Source of the DNA: JABDII01 sp963815325
Lineage (GTDB): Bacteria > Gemmatimonadota > Gemmatimonadetes > Gemmatimonadales > GWC2-71-9
Assembly (NCBI GenBank): GCA_963815325.1
Contig: CAWFGG010000009.1
Span: forward strand, 248,001-312,000
Length of the DNA stretch: 64,000 bases
Direction of reading: 5' to 3'
Under the pieces are notes generated by a model. It was not told where the DNA came from, did no database searches, and saw only the letters and a program-made list of their open reading frames with translations. The translations under genes were made by a program, and so were the position numbers. Shown here piece after piece: positions 16,937 through 25,117 of this stretch. The stretch's first letter is position 1; every line of letters begins with the position of its first letter.

Positions 16937-17854
16937 TCAGGGCGCGATGTCGAAGTGAACGAGGTCGCTGAACTCGCGCACCCGAGCAGTGACCTCGGCT
17001 GGGCCGATCTCATCGAACCGGGCGGTCGAGAATCGTTCGACCGCGAACGAGCCCATGGCCGACCCGTACACCATCGCCCGTCGCACGTTGGCCGGCGACA
17101 GGTCGTCGGTGCGGGCCAGATGGCCCATGAAGCCGCCGGCGAAGGCGTCACCCGCTCCCGTGGGATCGAACACATCCTCCAGCGGGAATCCTGGGACGTA
17201 GAAGAACCGATCCTGATCCACCAGGACCGCGCCGTACGCGCCTTGCTTGATGATCGCTAATCGCGGCCCATGTTTGAGGATCCACCGGGCGGCCCGATAG
17301 ACATTCCAATCACCGGACAGCTCGCGCGCCTCGCTGTCGTTCACCATGAGCACGTCGATGCGCTGCATCAACTTCATGAGGCTGTCCCGCTTGCTGTGGA
17401 TCCAGTAATTCATGGTGTCGCAGGCCACGAGCCGCGGTTGCCGGATCTGATCCAGGACGCCCAGCTGGAGTTCCGGGTCGATATTCCCCAGGAAGACGTA
17501 CCGCGCGTCCTTCACCCCATCCGAAATAGTCGGCTTGAAATCCGCGAACACGCCGAGCCGAGTCTCGAGGGTTTCCCGGTTCTGCAGGTCGTATGAGTAC
17601 TTCCCCTTCCACCGGAAACTCTCTCCCGCCACCTGTTCGACACCGGACCAGTCGATGCCCCGACCGGACAACCGGTCGAGCTCGGCCATGGGAAAATCAT
17701 CGCCCACGATACCGACCACGCTGACGGGATGAAGCAGCGACCCCGACACGCTGAAATACACCGCGGACCCACCCAACGCGTCGGCGGTTTCGCCAAACGG
17801 GGTGAAGACGGAATCCAGCGCGATACTGCCGACGACACAGAGTGTCATAGTCAC
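16937..17854 (-). CDS. PfkB-family carbohydrate/nucleoside kinase
   Basis: This 305-residue ribokinase-fold protein has the N-terminal GG motif (ALGGSAVYFSVSGSLL) and the C-terminal PfkB signature DPTGAGDAFAGGFMGHLA, with the catalytic Asp in GAGD. ATP-dependent sugar or nucleoside phosphorylation is expected. The long insert FRWKGKYSYDLQNRETLETR and the SGDW region resemble adenosine-kinase-like members of many bacteria, but the substrate is not decided by sequence. The start is GTG at 17854, giving GTGA with the argS stop; ATG at 17848 is an alternative. It lies between argS and purM. Confidence 0.88.
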   Translation of the reverse strand: MTMTLCVVGSIALDSVFTPFGETADALGGSAVYFSVSGSLLHPVSVVGIVGDDFPMAELDRLSGRGIDWSGVEQVAGESFRWKGKYSYDLQNRETLETRLGVFADFKPTISDGVKDARYVFLGNIDPELQLGVLDQIRQPRLVACDTMNYWIHSKRDSLMKLMQRIDVLMVNDSEARELSGDWNVYRAARWILKHGPRLAIIKQGAYGAVLVDQDRFFYVPGFPLEDVFDPTGAGDAFAGGFMGHLARTDDLSPANVRRAMVYGSAMGSFAVERFSTARFDEIGPAEVTARVREFSDLVHFDIAP

Positions 17855-19488
17855 ATCCGGTCTGGCGCGGTGATCCCGAGAATGGCCAACGCATTGCCCA
17901 GCACGATGCGCGCGGCGCGGGCCAGCATGAGCCTGGCCCGTTCGACTCCGGGCGGCTCCCCGAGCACCCGGCAGTGGTGATACCAGCCGTGCACCAGACG
18001 GGCCAATTCCTCGACGTAGACGGGAACCCGGTGCGGCTCCCGTTCTTCCGCCGCGCGCGCCACGATATCGGGGAATATGGTGAGTTTCTTGAGCAAATCG
18101 ACATCATGGGGCGCCGGCAAGTCCTCCAGCGCCACAGCCCCGACGACGTCCTCGGGATTGCACTCGGCCACCCGAAAGATGCCGCTCAGCCTGGCATGCG
18201 CCATTTGCACGTAGAAAATCGGATTCTCGTCCGTGCGGCGCTTTGCCAAATCGACATCGAAGGCAAACTGAGAATCGGCGCGCCGCATTAGGAAGAAGTA
18301 GCGAGCAGCATCGACGCCGACCTCCTCGACCAAATCCCGCAAGGTGACGAACGTCCCCGTACGCTTCGACATCTTCACCTCTTCCCCGCCCCGCATCACC
18401 TTGACCAGCTGCACCAGCGTCACATCGAAGAAATCATCCGGATACCCCAAGGCCTGGAGCACCGCACGCATGCGGGGAATGTAGCCGTGATGGTCCGCGC
18501 CCCAGACGTCGATCACGTGGGCAAAGCCGCGATCATGTTTGTCGACGTGGTAGGCGATATCCGGCACGAGATAGGTGTAGGTTCCGTCGCGCTTGCGCAA
18601 GACACGAGGCTTGTCGTCGCCATAGCGCTCGGTGCGGAGCCACAAGGCGCCGTCCGCCTCGAACGTGAGGCCGCGCGCGGTCAGCTGGTCGATCGCCGCC
18701 TCGACCTTGCGGTTGTCGTAGAGCGAACATTCGCTGGTAACGACGTCGAAGTGGACGCCGAATGTCTGCAGATCCTGATCCTGATCGCTCCGCTGGAGTG
18801 CGACACCCAGGGTTCGGCACCGGCCGAGGCCCTCCTCCATCGGCAAGTCGGCAAACGCGGCGCCTTCCTCGCGCAGGATCTGGTCGGCGTTCTCGACCAG
18901 ATAGGCTCCGAAGTACCCGCCTTCCGGCACAACCACGTCCCGCCCCACCGCCTGCTGCACTCGGGCCCACAGACTCTCCGCGAGCTTATCAATCTGCGTG
19001 CCGGCATCGTTCACATAGAACTCGCGGACCACGCGATACCCGCTCCACTCGAGCAGTGAGGCCAAGACATCGCCCACGGCGGCGCCACGCCCATGCCCGA
19101 CATGGAGTGGCCCGGTCGGATTTGCCGAAACGAACTCGACGTTGACGCTCCGGCCGGAACCGAGTGTGTTCCGTCCGTACCGGCTCCCCAGCGACACGAT
19201 CTCCTGGATCTGCTCTGTCAGCGCCGTGTCGGCCAGCCAGAAATTGATGAAGCCGGGCCCAGCGATCTCGGTCTTGGAGGCGAGCTCGGCAGGAAGGTGG
19301 AGCCGCTCAACCACGGTCTCGGCCAGCTCCCGCGGCCGGCGGCGGAGCCGGCGCGCCAACACCATCGCCAGGTTGGTGGCGAGGTCGCCATGGGTGGGGT
19401 CGCGTGGGCGCTCGACGACGAACTCGACTCCGTCTCCACCCAACTCCTCCGCGACGCGGGCCAGCTCAGTGCGAATGCGCTCGGTCAC
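17851..19488 (-). CDS. argS: arginyl-tRNA synthetase
   Basis: This class I synthetase has 545 residues. The Add-1 domain is at residues 1-80, the HIGH-like ANPTGPLHVGHGRGAAVGDV at about 120-140, the DGTYTYLVPDIAYHVDKHDR block with the KMSKR loop (VKMSKRTGTFVTLRDLV) about 60 residues later, and the DALR anticodon-binding domain is C-terminal (LMLARAARIVLGNALAILG). A canonical KMSKR is kept, unlike some ArgRS. The ATG at 19488 overlaps the fmdB stop. Confidence 0.97.
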   Translation of the reverse strand: MTERIRTELARVAEELGGDGVEFVVERPRDPTHGDLATNLAMVLARRLRRRPRELAETVVERLHLPAELASKTEIAGPGFINFWLADTALTEQIQEIVSLGSRYGRNTLGSGRSVNVEFVSANPTGPLHVGHGRGAAVGDVLASLLEWSGYRVVREFYVNDAGTQIDKLAESLWARVQQAVGRDVVVPEGGYFGAYLVENADQILREEGAAFADLPMEEGLGRCRTLGVALQRSDQDQDLQTFGVHFDVVTSECSLYDNRKVEAAIDQLTARGLTFEADGALWLRTERYGDDKPRVLRKRDGTYTYLVPDIAYHVDKHDRGFAHVIDVWGADHHGYIPRMRAVLQALGYPDDFFDVTLVQLVKVMRGGEEVKMSKRTGTFVTLRDLVEEVGVDAARYFFLMRRADSQFAFDVDLAKRRTDENPIFYVQMAHARLSGIFRVAECNPEDVVGAVALEDLPAPHDVDLLKKLTIFPDIVARAAEEREPHRVPVYVEELARLVHGWYHHCRVLGEPPGVERARLMLARAARIVLGNALAILGITAPDRM

Positions 19489-19823
19489 GCTGGCGCCTTC
19501 GGGGCGGAACCGGAGGAGTCGCCCCCGCCCCCGCCCCCGCCCTTGTCCGATGCGGCGGGCTTGGATTTCTCAGCGGTGCCGGGCTTCTCGGCCCCCTTCT
19601 CCCGCTTTTCCCCGCCCTTGTCGGCCTTCCGGGGCCCCTTGCCGTCCTTGCCATAATCCGTGATGTAGAAGCCGCTGCCCTTGAACACGAGGCCGGCGCC
19701 GCCCGAAATCTGGCGCACGGCGCGCTTGCCGCACACCGGGCATTTCGTCCGGGGCGCGTCCGACATCTTCTCGAATCGTTCGAAGGTGTGCCCCGATAGG
19801 CACACGTACTCGTACGTCGGCAT
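19485..19823 (-). CDS. FmdB-family zinc ribbon protein
   Basis: This 112-residue protein starts MPTYEYVCLSGHTFERFEKM, with zinc ligands Cys8, His12 and the CPVCGK knuckle. It then reads GGAGLVFKGSGFYITDYG, the full FmdB/putative regulatory domain (residues 1-60). The second half is a low-complexity Lys/Gly/Ser/Pro/Ala tail with a seven-glycine run. The biochemical role of the family is not established. The gene is first in the argS-kinase-purM transcript and has a good promoter 45-73 nt upstream. Confidence 0.92.
   Translation of the reverse strand: MPTYEYVCLSGHTFERFEKMSDAPRTKCPVCGKRAVRQISGGAGLVFKGSGFYITDYGKDGKGPRKADKGGEKREKGAEKPGTAEKSKPAASDKGGGGGGGDSSGSAPKAPA
19521..19542 (+). repeat. short hexanucleotide tandem repeat in the fmdB tail
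   Basis: Three and two-thirds copies of GCCCCC encode the polyglycine run of the FmdB-like protein. Because the unit is six bases, copy-number change would add or remove two glycines without shifting the frame. It is more likely a composition feature than a switch. Confidence 0.7.
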
Positions 19824-19867
19824 GGTCGCTGCTAAGCCTCGTGCCTCATAAGAACAGAAAACGCAAT

Positions 19868-19896
19868 ATCTTAGCCGGATGTGACCCGCGATTCAA
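19868..19896 (-). promoter_or_regulatory. sigma70-type promoter upstream of fmdB-argS
   Basis: On the minus strand TTGAAT (19896-19891) and TAAGAT (19873-19868) are separated by exactly 17 nt, matching the -35 and -10 consensus at 4/6 and 5/6. The predicted start of transcription is about 35 nt before the fmdB ATG at 19823. The site lies in the 105-nt gap after the methylmalonyl-CoA mutase gene, one of the few real gaps here, and local A/T content is raised around the -10. Confidence 0.65.
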
Positions 19897-19928
19897 GCTG
19901 GCCGGTGGTGTCGGAAGCGCGCCGGACC

Positions 19929-21494
19929 TCACCGCGGCGGCGCGTATGCGCCCCACAGCTCCTTCAGCACCCCACTCATCTCGCCGATGGTTGCCCGGAC
20001 ACGGACCGCATCGATGAGGCAGGACATGAGCGGCTGGCCCTGCGTGGCCGCGTCCCGGAGTGCCCCGAGCGCCAGCGTGACGGCCGTCGCGTCCCGGGCC
20101 GCCTTGGCCTGAGCGAGCCGCTCGCGTTGGCGGTCTGCCAGTTCTTCGAAATTCGGGATCTCGATTGGGGACGCCGGGACGTCATCGGTGAATTGGTTGA
20201 CGCCAACCACGACTTGGTCACCTCGCTCTTGTTGCTGCTGCGCTCGATAGGCGCTCCGGGCGATCCGTTCCTGAAAATAGCCACGCTCGATGGCCGCCCC
20301 CGCACCTCCCATTCCATCGACTTCGGCCAGGATTTCCTGAGCGCCCTGCTCGATGTCGTCGGTCAGGGCCTCGACATAGTAGCTCCCGGCCAAGGGGTCG
20401 ACCGTCGAGGCGACCCCGCTCTCATACGCCAGGATCTGCTGGGTCCGAAGCGCCAGGGTGGCCGCATCCGCGGACGGCAACGCGAGCGCCTCATCATAGC
20501 TGTTGGTGTGCAAGGACTGGGTGCCACCCAGCACGGCGGAGAGCGCCTGGATGGTCACCCGCACGATGTTGTTCCGCGGTTGTTGCGCCTGAAGCGTGAC
20601 ACCGCCCGTTTGGGTGTGGAATCTGAGTCGGGCCGCTGCGTCGCTGCCGTTGAATCGCTCGCGTACCAGGCGGGCCCACAGTCGGCGCGCGGCCCGGAAC
20701 TTGGCCGCCTCCTCGAACAGGTCGTTGTGGGCGGCAAAGAAGAACGACAGCCGCGGCCCGAAGTCCTCGATGTCCAGGCCCGCGTGGACCGCGCGGCCGA
20801 CGTACTCCACCGCGTTGGCCAGCGTAAAGCCGACTTCTTCGACGGCCGTGGCACCGGCCTCCCGCATGTGATAGCCACTGATGGATATGGGGTTGAACCG
20901 CATGCCTTCGGTGGCGACGAACCGGAACACGTCGGTCACGAGACGCAACGACGGCTCCGCCGGATAGATGTACGTCCCACGCGCGATGTACTCCTTCAGC
21001 ACATCATTCTGGACCGTGCCGGTCAATTGCGTGCGGGCCACCCCCTGCTCTTCGCCGACCACCACGTACATGGCGAGCAACACGGCGGCGGTGGCATTGA
21101 TGGTCATCGAGGTGGACACGCGGTCGAGCGGGATTTCGCGAAACAGCTCGGCGAGATCGTCCACCGTGTCGATGGCCACCCCCACGCGGCCGACTTCGGC
21201 CTGCGCGAGCGGGTGGTCGGAGTCCATCCCCATTTGCGTGGGCAGATCGAACGCCGTGGACAGGCCGGTTTGCCCGGCGGCCAGGAGCCGGCGAAACCGC
21301 CGGTTGGTTTCGTGCGCGGTGCCGAACCCGGCATACTGCCGCATGGTCCACACTCGGGTGGTGTACATCGTGGGGTACACGCCCCGGGTGAACGGGAACT
21401 CGCCCGGCGAGCCAAGATCTCGTGCGACATCCCCGTGCCAATCGGCCTGCCCGTATACCTGCTTCCGCGTGCCCTTGGGATCGGGGCCGCTCAC
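19929..21494 (-). CDS. methylmalonyl-CoA mutase, catalytic (large) subunit without B12 domain
   Basis: This 521-residue TIM-barrel subunit has the substrate motif YPTMYTTRVWTMRQYAGFGT, then STSMTINATAAVLLAMYVVV, ARTQLTGTVQNDVLKEYIA and LGGTQSLHTNSYDEALALPS. The sequence stops after the barrel; the C-terminal cobalamin-binding domain with its DxHxxG motif is missing, so a separate B12-binding subunit must exist elsewhere. YTT...R and the typical Gln/His pattern favour methylmalonyl- over isobutyryl-CoA mutase, but relatives such as ethylmalonyl-CoA mutase cannot be fully excluded. It starts at GTG 21494, overlapping the fbp stop as GTGA. Confidence 0.92.
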   Translation of the reverse strand: MSGPDPKGTRKQVYGQADWHGDVARDLGSPGEFPFTRGVYPTMYTTRVWTMRQYAGFGTAHETNRRFRRLLAAGQTGLSTAFDLPTQMGMDSDHPLAQAEVGRVGVAIDTVDDLAELFREIPLDRVSTSMTINATAAVLLAMYVVVGEEQGVARTQLTGTVQNDVLKEYIARGTYIYPAEPSLRLVTDVFRFVATEGMRFNPISISGYHMREAGATAVEEVGFTLANAVEYVGRAVHAGLDIEDFGPRLSFFFAAHNDLFEEAAKFRAARRLWARLVRERFNGSDAAARLRFHTQTGGVTLQAQQPRNNIVRVTIQALSAVLGGTQSLHTNSYDEALALPSADAATLALRTQQILAYESGVASTVDPLAGSYYVEALTDDIEQGAQEILAEVDGMGGAGAAIERGYFQERIARSAYRAQQQQERGDQVVVGVNQFTDDVPASPIEIPNFEELADRQRERLAQAKAARDATAVTLALGALRDAATQGQPLMSCLIDAVRVRATIGEMSGVLKELWGAYAPPR

Positions 21495-22504
21495 CCCTCG
21501 ACCTCCGTCAGGATGTCACGCACGAATTCCACGTCGCGCTTGGTACCGATGATCAACGGCGTCCGCTGGTGCAGCTCGGTCACCGGTAAATCCATGATGC
21601 GGCGCCGTCCGTCGGTCGCCAGGCCACCGGCCTGCTCCGCCAGAAATGCCATGGGGCTCGCCTCATAGAGCATGCGCAGCTTGCCGTGCGGGTTCTTGGT
21701 GTCCGCCGGATAGAGGAAGATGCCGCCGTTCACGAGATTGCGGTGGAAATCCGCCACGAACGAACCGATGTACCGACTGTTCTTCCGGTCGATGCGATCC
21801 GGCAGGTCTCCTTTGAATCCGCGCACCGCGCGTTGGATCCCGGGGCTCCATCGAGTGAAGTTGCTCTCGTTCACGCTGTAGTATGGCCCGATTTCCGGCA
21901 TGACGATACGCGGGTGCGAGAGCAGGAACTCCCCGATCGTCGGATCGAGGGTAAATCCGTGGACCCCGTCCCCGGTCGAGTACACCAGCATCGTGCTCGA
22001 CCCGTACATCACGTAGCCCGCCGCGACCTGTTCCTTGCCCGGCTGCAGCAGATCCGCCAGGGTCCCGCATCCGTCCGGAGTCACCCGGCGATACACGCTG
22101 AAGATGGTCCCGACCGACGAATTGCAGTCGATGTTGGAGGACCCGTCGAGCGGATCGTAGAGCAGGACGTATTTCCCCGCCGGATATGCGTCCGGCACCG
22201 GGATCAGCGCATCCTCCTCCTCCGAGCCCATGACGCACACCCGGCCGGTGTGCAGCAACGAATTCTTGATGACGTCGTTGGCGAACACATCGAGCTTCTG
22301 CTGCTCCTCGCCCTGGACATTGGTCGCTCCCGCCGAGCCGAGCACGTCGACCAAGCCAGCGCGGCGAATTTCGGCGCCGATGAGCTTTGCGGCCAGACAG
22401 ATATCGTAGAGGATATCGGAGAGTTCACCTGTCGCCTGCGGGTGCTGACGCTCCTGATCGATGATGAATCGTTCGATCGTGGTGACCGCCGAATCGTGAA
22501 TCAC
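21491..22504 (-). CDS. fbp: fructose-1,6-bisphosphatase class I
   Basis: This gluconeogenic phosphatase has 337 residues. The metal and substrate motif is VLLYDPLDGSSNIDCNSSVG (about residues 110-130), with GSEEEDALIP before it and GGIFLYPADTKNPHGKLRML and the KNSRYIGSFVADFHRNL segment in the C-terminal half. The start is GTG at 22504 (GTGA with the comEC stop). It lies between comEC and the mutase in one transcript. Confidence 0.97.
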   Translation of the reverse strand: MIHDSAVTTIERFIIDQERQHPQATGELSDILYDICLAAKLIGAEIRRAGLVDVLGSAGATNVQGEEQQKLDVFANDVIKNSLLHTGRVCVMGSEEEDALIPVPDAYPAGKYVLLYDPLDGSSNIDCNSSVGTIFSVYRRVTPDGCGTLADLLQPGKEQVAAGYVMYGSSTMLVYSTGDGVHGFTLDPTIGEFLLSHPRIVMPEIGPYYSVNESNFTRWSPGIQRAVRGFKGDLPDRIDRKNSRYIGSFVADFHRNLVNGGIFLYPADTKNPHGKLRMLYEASPMAFLAEQAGGLATDGRRRIMDLPVTELHQRTPLIIGTKRDVEFVRDILTEVEG

Positions 22505-24819
22505 TGGGCGTTACTCCTCTCGCCGGGCGCCGGCCGGACGCGCGCCGGCCGATCTGCCTGTCTAGAACGGTTCGAATCACGGAGGTCCGCAACGAACTGG
22601 CGGCGGTGCGCACCGTGCACCTCCATGGTGCGCCCGTCCGTCTCGATGGTTACCACTCCGTCCCGATCGGTGCGCCAGAGGGCTATCCCCTCGGCCCCAA
22701 GCCTGGCCAGGACGCCGGGGTCGGGGTGGCCGTAGCGGTTCTTGCCCACGCTAACCACCGCCACCTTCGGCTGCAACTCTCGGACCCACGCTCCGCCCGT
22801 GGCACTCGCCGAGCCATGATGGCCCACCTTCAACACATCGACCGGGCCTACCCGCCCCTCCAGCAGCGCCTCGACCGGCAGGCCCGCATCGCCGGCAAAG
22901 AGTGCCTGAAAGTCGCCATACTCGACCAGGAGCACGATCGAGTCCTCATTGAGATCTGCACCCCATCCCTGCCACGCGCTGTCGGGATGGATGATCGAGA
23001 ACTCTACCCCGTCGATTTCAGTCCGCTGGCCCGACCTCGCAGGTTGCCAGAGAATCTCGTGTCGTTCCATGGCCCCCAAGAATTCCCGATACATCGGGTC
23101 GGCAACGGGGAAGCCCGGTTCGACCGCCACACCCACGGGAAATTGCTCGAGCACAGCTGAGATTCCGCCGAGATGGTCGGCATGCGCATGAGATACCAAC
23201 ACCATGTCGAGCGACTGGGCTCGATGTCGTCGCAGGAATGGGACGACGCGGCGACGGCCGGCGTCGAATCGATCGTGCCTGGGGCCGGCATCCACGATGA
23301 CCCACCGCCCCCCGGGCGTGCGAATGGCAGCACCGTCGCCCTGCCCCACATCGAGAAAATGTAACGCGAGCGATCCGCGCCCGCCCGCCGGGCCGGCGAG
23401 CCCGAGGCCCAGGACTCCCCAGAGAGCAAGCACACCCACCCATAGGACCCTCCGCCAAGCCTCGCCCAGCGTGTTGCCCCGGCCGCGAATCCACAGACTT
23501 GCCGCCAGCACCAGTACCCAGGGAACCGCCGCCAACGCACCGGTGGGCTGGACCACGTGGCCCAACGGAATGCGGCTTCCCCACTCCGCCAATTGCTCCA
23601 ACAGATTGAGGCCGAGGCCCGTGCCGCCGGCAAGACGCTCAGCGATGGGAAACGCGAACGGGGCGGTGATGAGGCTCGCCAAGACTCCCGGCACCGCGAT
23701 GCCGGCGATGGGAAGCGCCACCAGGTTGACCACGATGCCGGCCACGGATACCACACCAAACAGTGCCGCGATGACCGGCGCCGTTGCGAGCGTCGCTCCC
23801 AGCGACGAGGCGAGGGCGCGCTGAACGAGTCGCACCCTTTGACCCGCGTCACGATTCGGTGCGAACGTCATGATGCCCCAGACTGCAAGAACCGAAAGCC
23901 AGGCCCCGGCATTGAGTATCGCCCACGGGTCCACCAGCATGACCAGGAGGGCGGTTGCCGAGAGCACCGACAGGGCGTCGACCATTCGCTGGCGGCCGCG
24001 CGCCACCGACACCAGCAGGCACAGGAGGGCAGCCCGCGTGGCGGGTGCCGGCCAGCCCAGGAACGCGGCATATGCCACGGCGCTGCCCGAAGCCGCGATG
24101 AGCGCCGTGGTGCGCGCCAACCCCAACAGGCGGCAAGCGGCGTATAACCACGCCGTCAGGAGCCCGACGTGGAACCCGGAAATGGCCAGCAGGTGGATCA
24201 TGCCGGATCGGGCGAAGCGGTCGCGGAGTGCAGGGTCCAAGTCTGCCTTCCGATTGAGGACCAAGGCGTCCACGATCGGCGCGCGGGACCCGTAGAGCCG
24301 GTCGATAATGCGGACCGTGGCATTGCGAAGGGCATGATCGGGACGAGGTCGCTGTCGGACATCGAGCACCTCCTCGATGACCCATTGCCCTCTGTGGCGG
24401 CCGTTTCGTTTGTCGCCCCGAACCCACCGACCGACCAGCCGGACTTCGTTCCCGGCGAGGACGGGCTCGGCTGGCGGCCACCGCGCTGCCGTCGAGCCCC
24501 GGCACCCGGCACCGAGTGGCTCGAGCCGGGTCACGCCGCCGGCCGAGCCGACCGGCTCCAGAACCAGGGCCACGAATTCGAGGCGCGCTTGAGGCAGTCG
24601 TACCGCACAACGCTCGTGCTCGGCGTGAGCGAGCGAGCCGCCGAGCAGTCGGCCGAGCAGCAGCACCAGGCTGAGCCAGCCAACCCACGATCGCCGGCCG
24701 GCGACTCCGATGAGCACGAGGAGCGAAATGGCGACGAGGGGTGCCCCGAAACGCAGGAGGCCGGTCGCGAGACCGGCCCCGAAGCAGACGGTGACTGGGA
24801 TGATCGGGCGCCGCATCAT
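22501..24819 (-). CDS. comEC: DNA internalisation competence protein ComEC/Rec2
   Basis: This is a 772-residue inner-membrane protein of natural transformation. The N-terminal part has membrane helices and an OB-like DUF4131 region, and the competence domain is marked by RSGMIHLLAISGFHVGLLTA (about 205-225) and a run of helices to about 480. The C-terminal metallo-beta-lactamase-like domain has LHFLDVGQGDGAAIRTPGG, VSHAHADHLGGISAVL and the ALFAGDAGLP turn. ComEC forms the channel through which one DNA strand enters. The domain order is complete. The ATG at 24819 is followed at once by another ATG at 24816. comFB lies 13 nt upstream. Confidence 0.95.
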   Translation of the reverse strand: MMRRPIIPVTVCFGAGLATGLLRFGAPLVAISLLVLIGVAGRRSWVGWLSLVLLLGRLLGGSLAHAEHERCAVRLPQARLEFVALVLEPVGSAGGVTRLEPLGAGCRGSTAARWPPAEPVLAGNEVRLVGRWVRGDKRNGRHRGQWVIEEVLDVRQRPRPDHALRNATVRIIDRLYGSRAPIVDALVLNRKADLDPALRDRFARSGMIHLLAISGFHVGLLTAWLYAACRLLGLARTTALIAASGSAVAYAAFLGWPAPATRAALLCLLVSVARGRQRMVDALSVLSATALLVMLVDPWAILNAGAWLSVLAVWGIMTFAPNRDAGQRVRLVQRALASSLGATLATAPVIAALFGVVSVAGIVVNLVALPIAGIAVPGVLASLITAPFAFPIAERLAGGTGLGLNLLEQLAEWGSRIPLGHVVQPTGALAAVPWVLVLAASLWIRGRGNTLGEAWRRVLWVGVLALWGVLGLGLAGPAGGRGSLALHFLDVGQGDGAAIRTPGGRWVIVDAGPRHDRFDAGRRRVVPFLRRHRAQSLDMVLVSHAHADHLGGISAVLEQFPVGVAVEPGFPVADPMYREFLGAMERHEILWQPARSGQRTEIDGVEFSIIHPDSAWQGWGADLNEDSIVLLVEYGDFQALFAGDAGLPVEALLEGRVGPVDVLKVGHHGSASATGGAWVRELQPKVAVVSVGKNRYGHPDPGVLARLGAEGIALWRTDRDGVVTIETDGRTMEVHGAHRRQFVADLRDSNRSRQADRPARVRPAPGERSNAQ

Positions 24820-24832
24820 CGCGGCGCTCGGA

Positions 24833-25117
24833 TCAGAGCGTCTGCGGCGTCACCTTGCCACAGCGTGGCGCCATGGCCACCGTCTTGAATCCATCGATCA
24901 GCGTCCGGTCGATGTCGGCCCGATTCTGACCCTTTTCCAGTTGGAACTCGGTGACGGCCTTGCCTTCGTCGGAGGCCACATAGCGGGGCGGCAGCCGGTT
25001 CAAGGCGAAGATGAGCACATCGTTGCGGCAGCTGTCGCAGCCACAGAAGCTGTGGAAGTGGGCCGACAGACGGCGGTAGGCTTCGGTGACTCGGTCTTCG
25101 GTCAGATTGCGGATCAT
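24833..25117 (-). CDS. comFB: ComFB-family late competence protein
   Basis: This is a 94-residue protein with the ComFB core CGCDSCRNDVLIFALNRLPP then RYVASDEGKA (about residues 25-55). The three closely spaced cysteines match family members. Bacillus comFB is encoded with comFA/comFC, and cyanobacterial relatives have been described as cyclic-di-GMP receptors that affect natural competence. Here it lies between miaB (ATGA overlap) and comEC (15 nt), so a function in regulating DNA uptake is a reasonable inference. Confidence 0.88.
   Translation of the reverse strand: MIRNLTEDRVTEAYRRLSAHFHSFCGCDSCRNDVLIFALNRLPPRYVASDEGKAVTEFQLEKGQNRADIDRTLIDGFKTVAMAPRCGKVTPQTL

Noticed and set aside
19881..21668. 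A 595-codon open frame on the plus strand
   Set aside because: It is antisense to the methylmalonyl-CoA mutase, which has clear family motifs; no motif or start signal supports the plus-strand frame.
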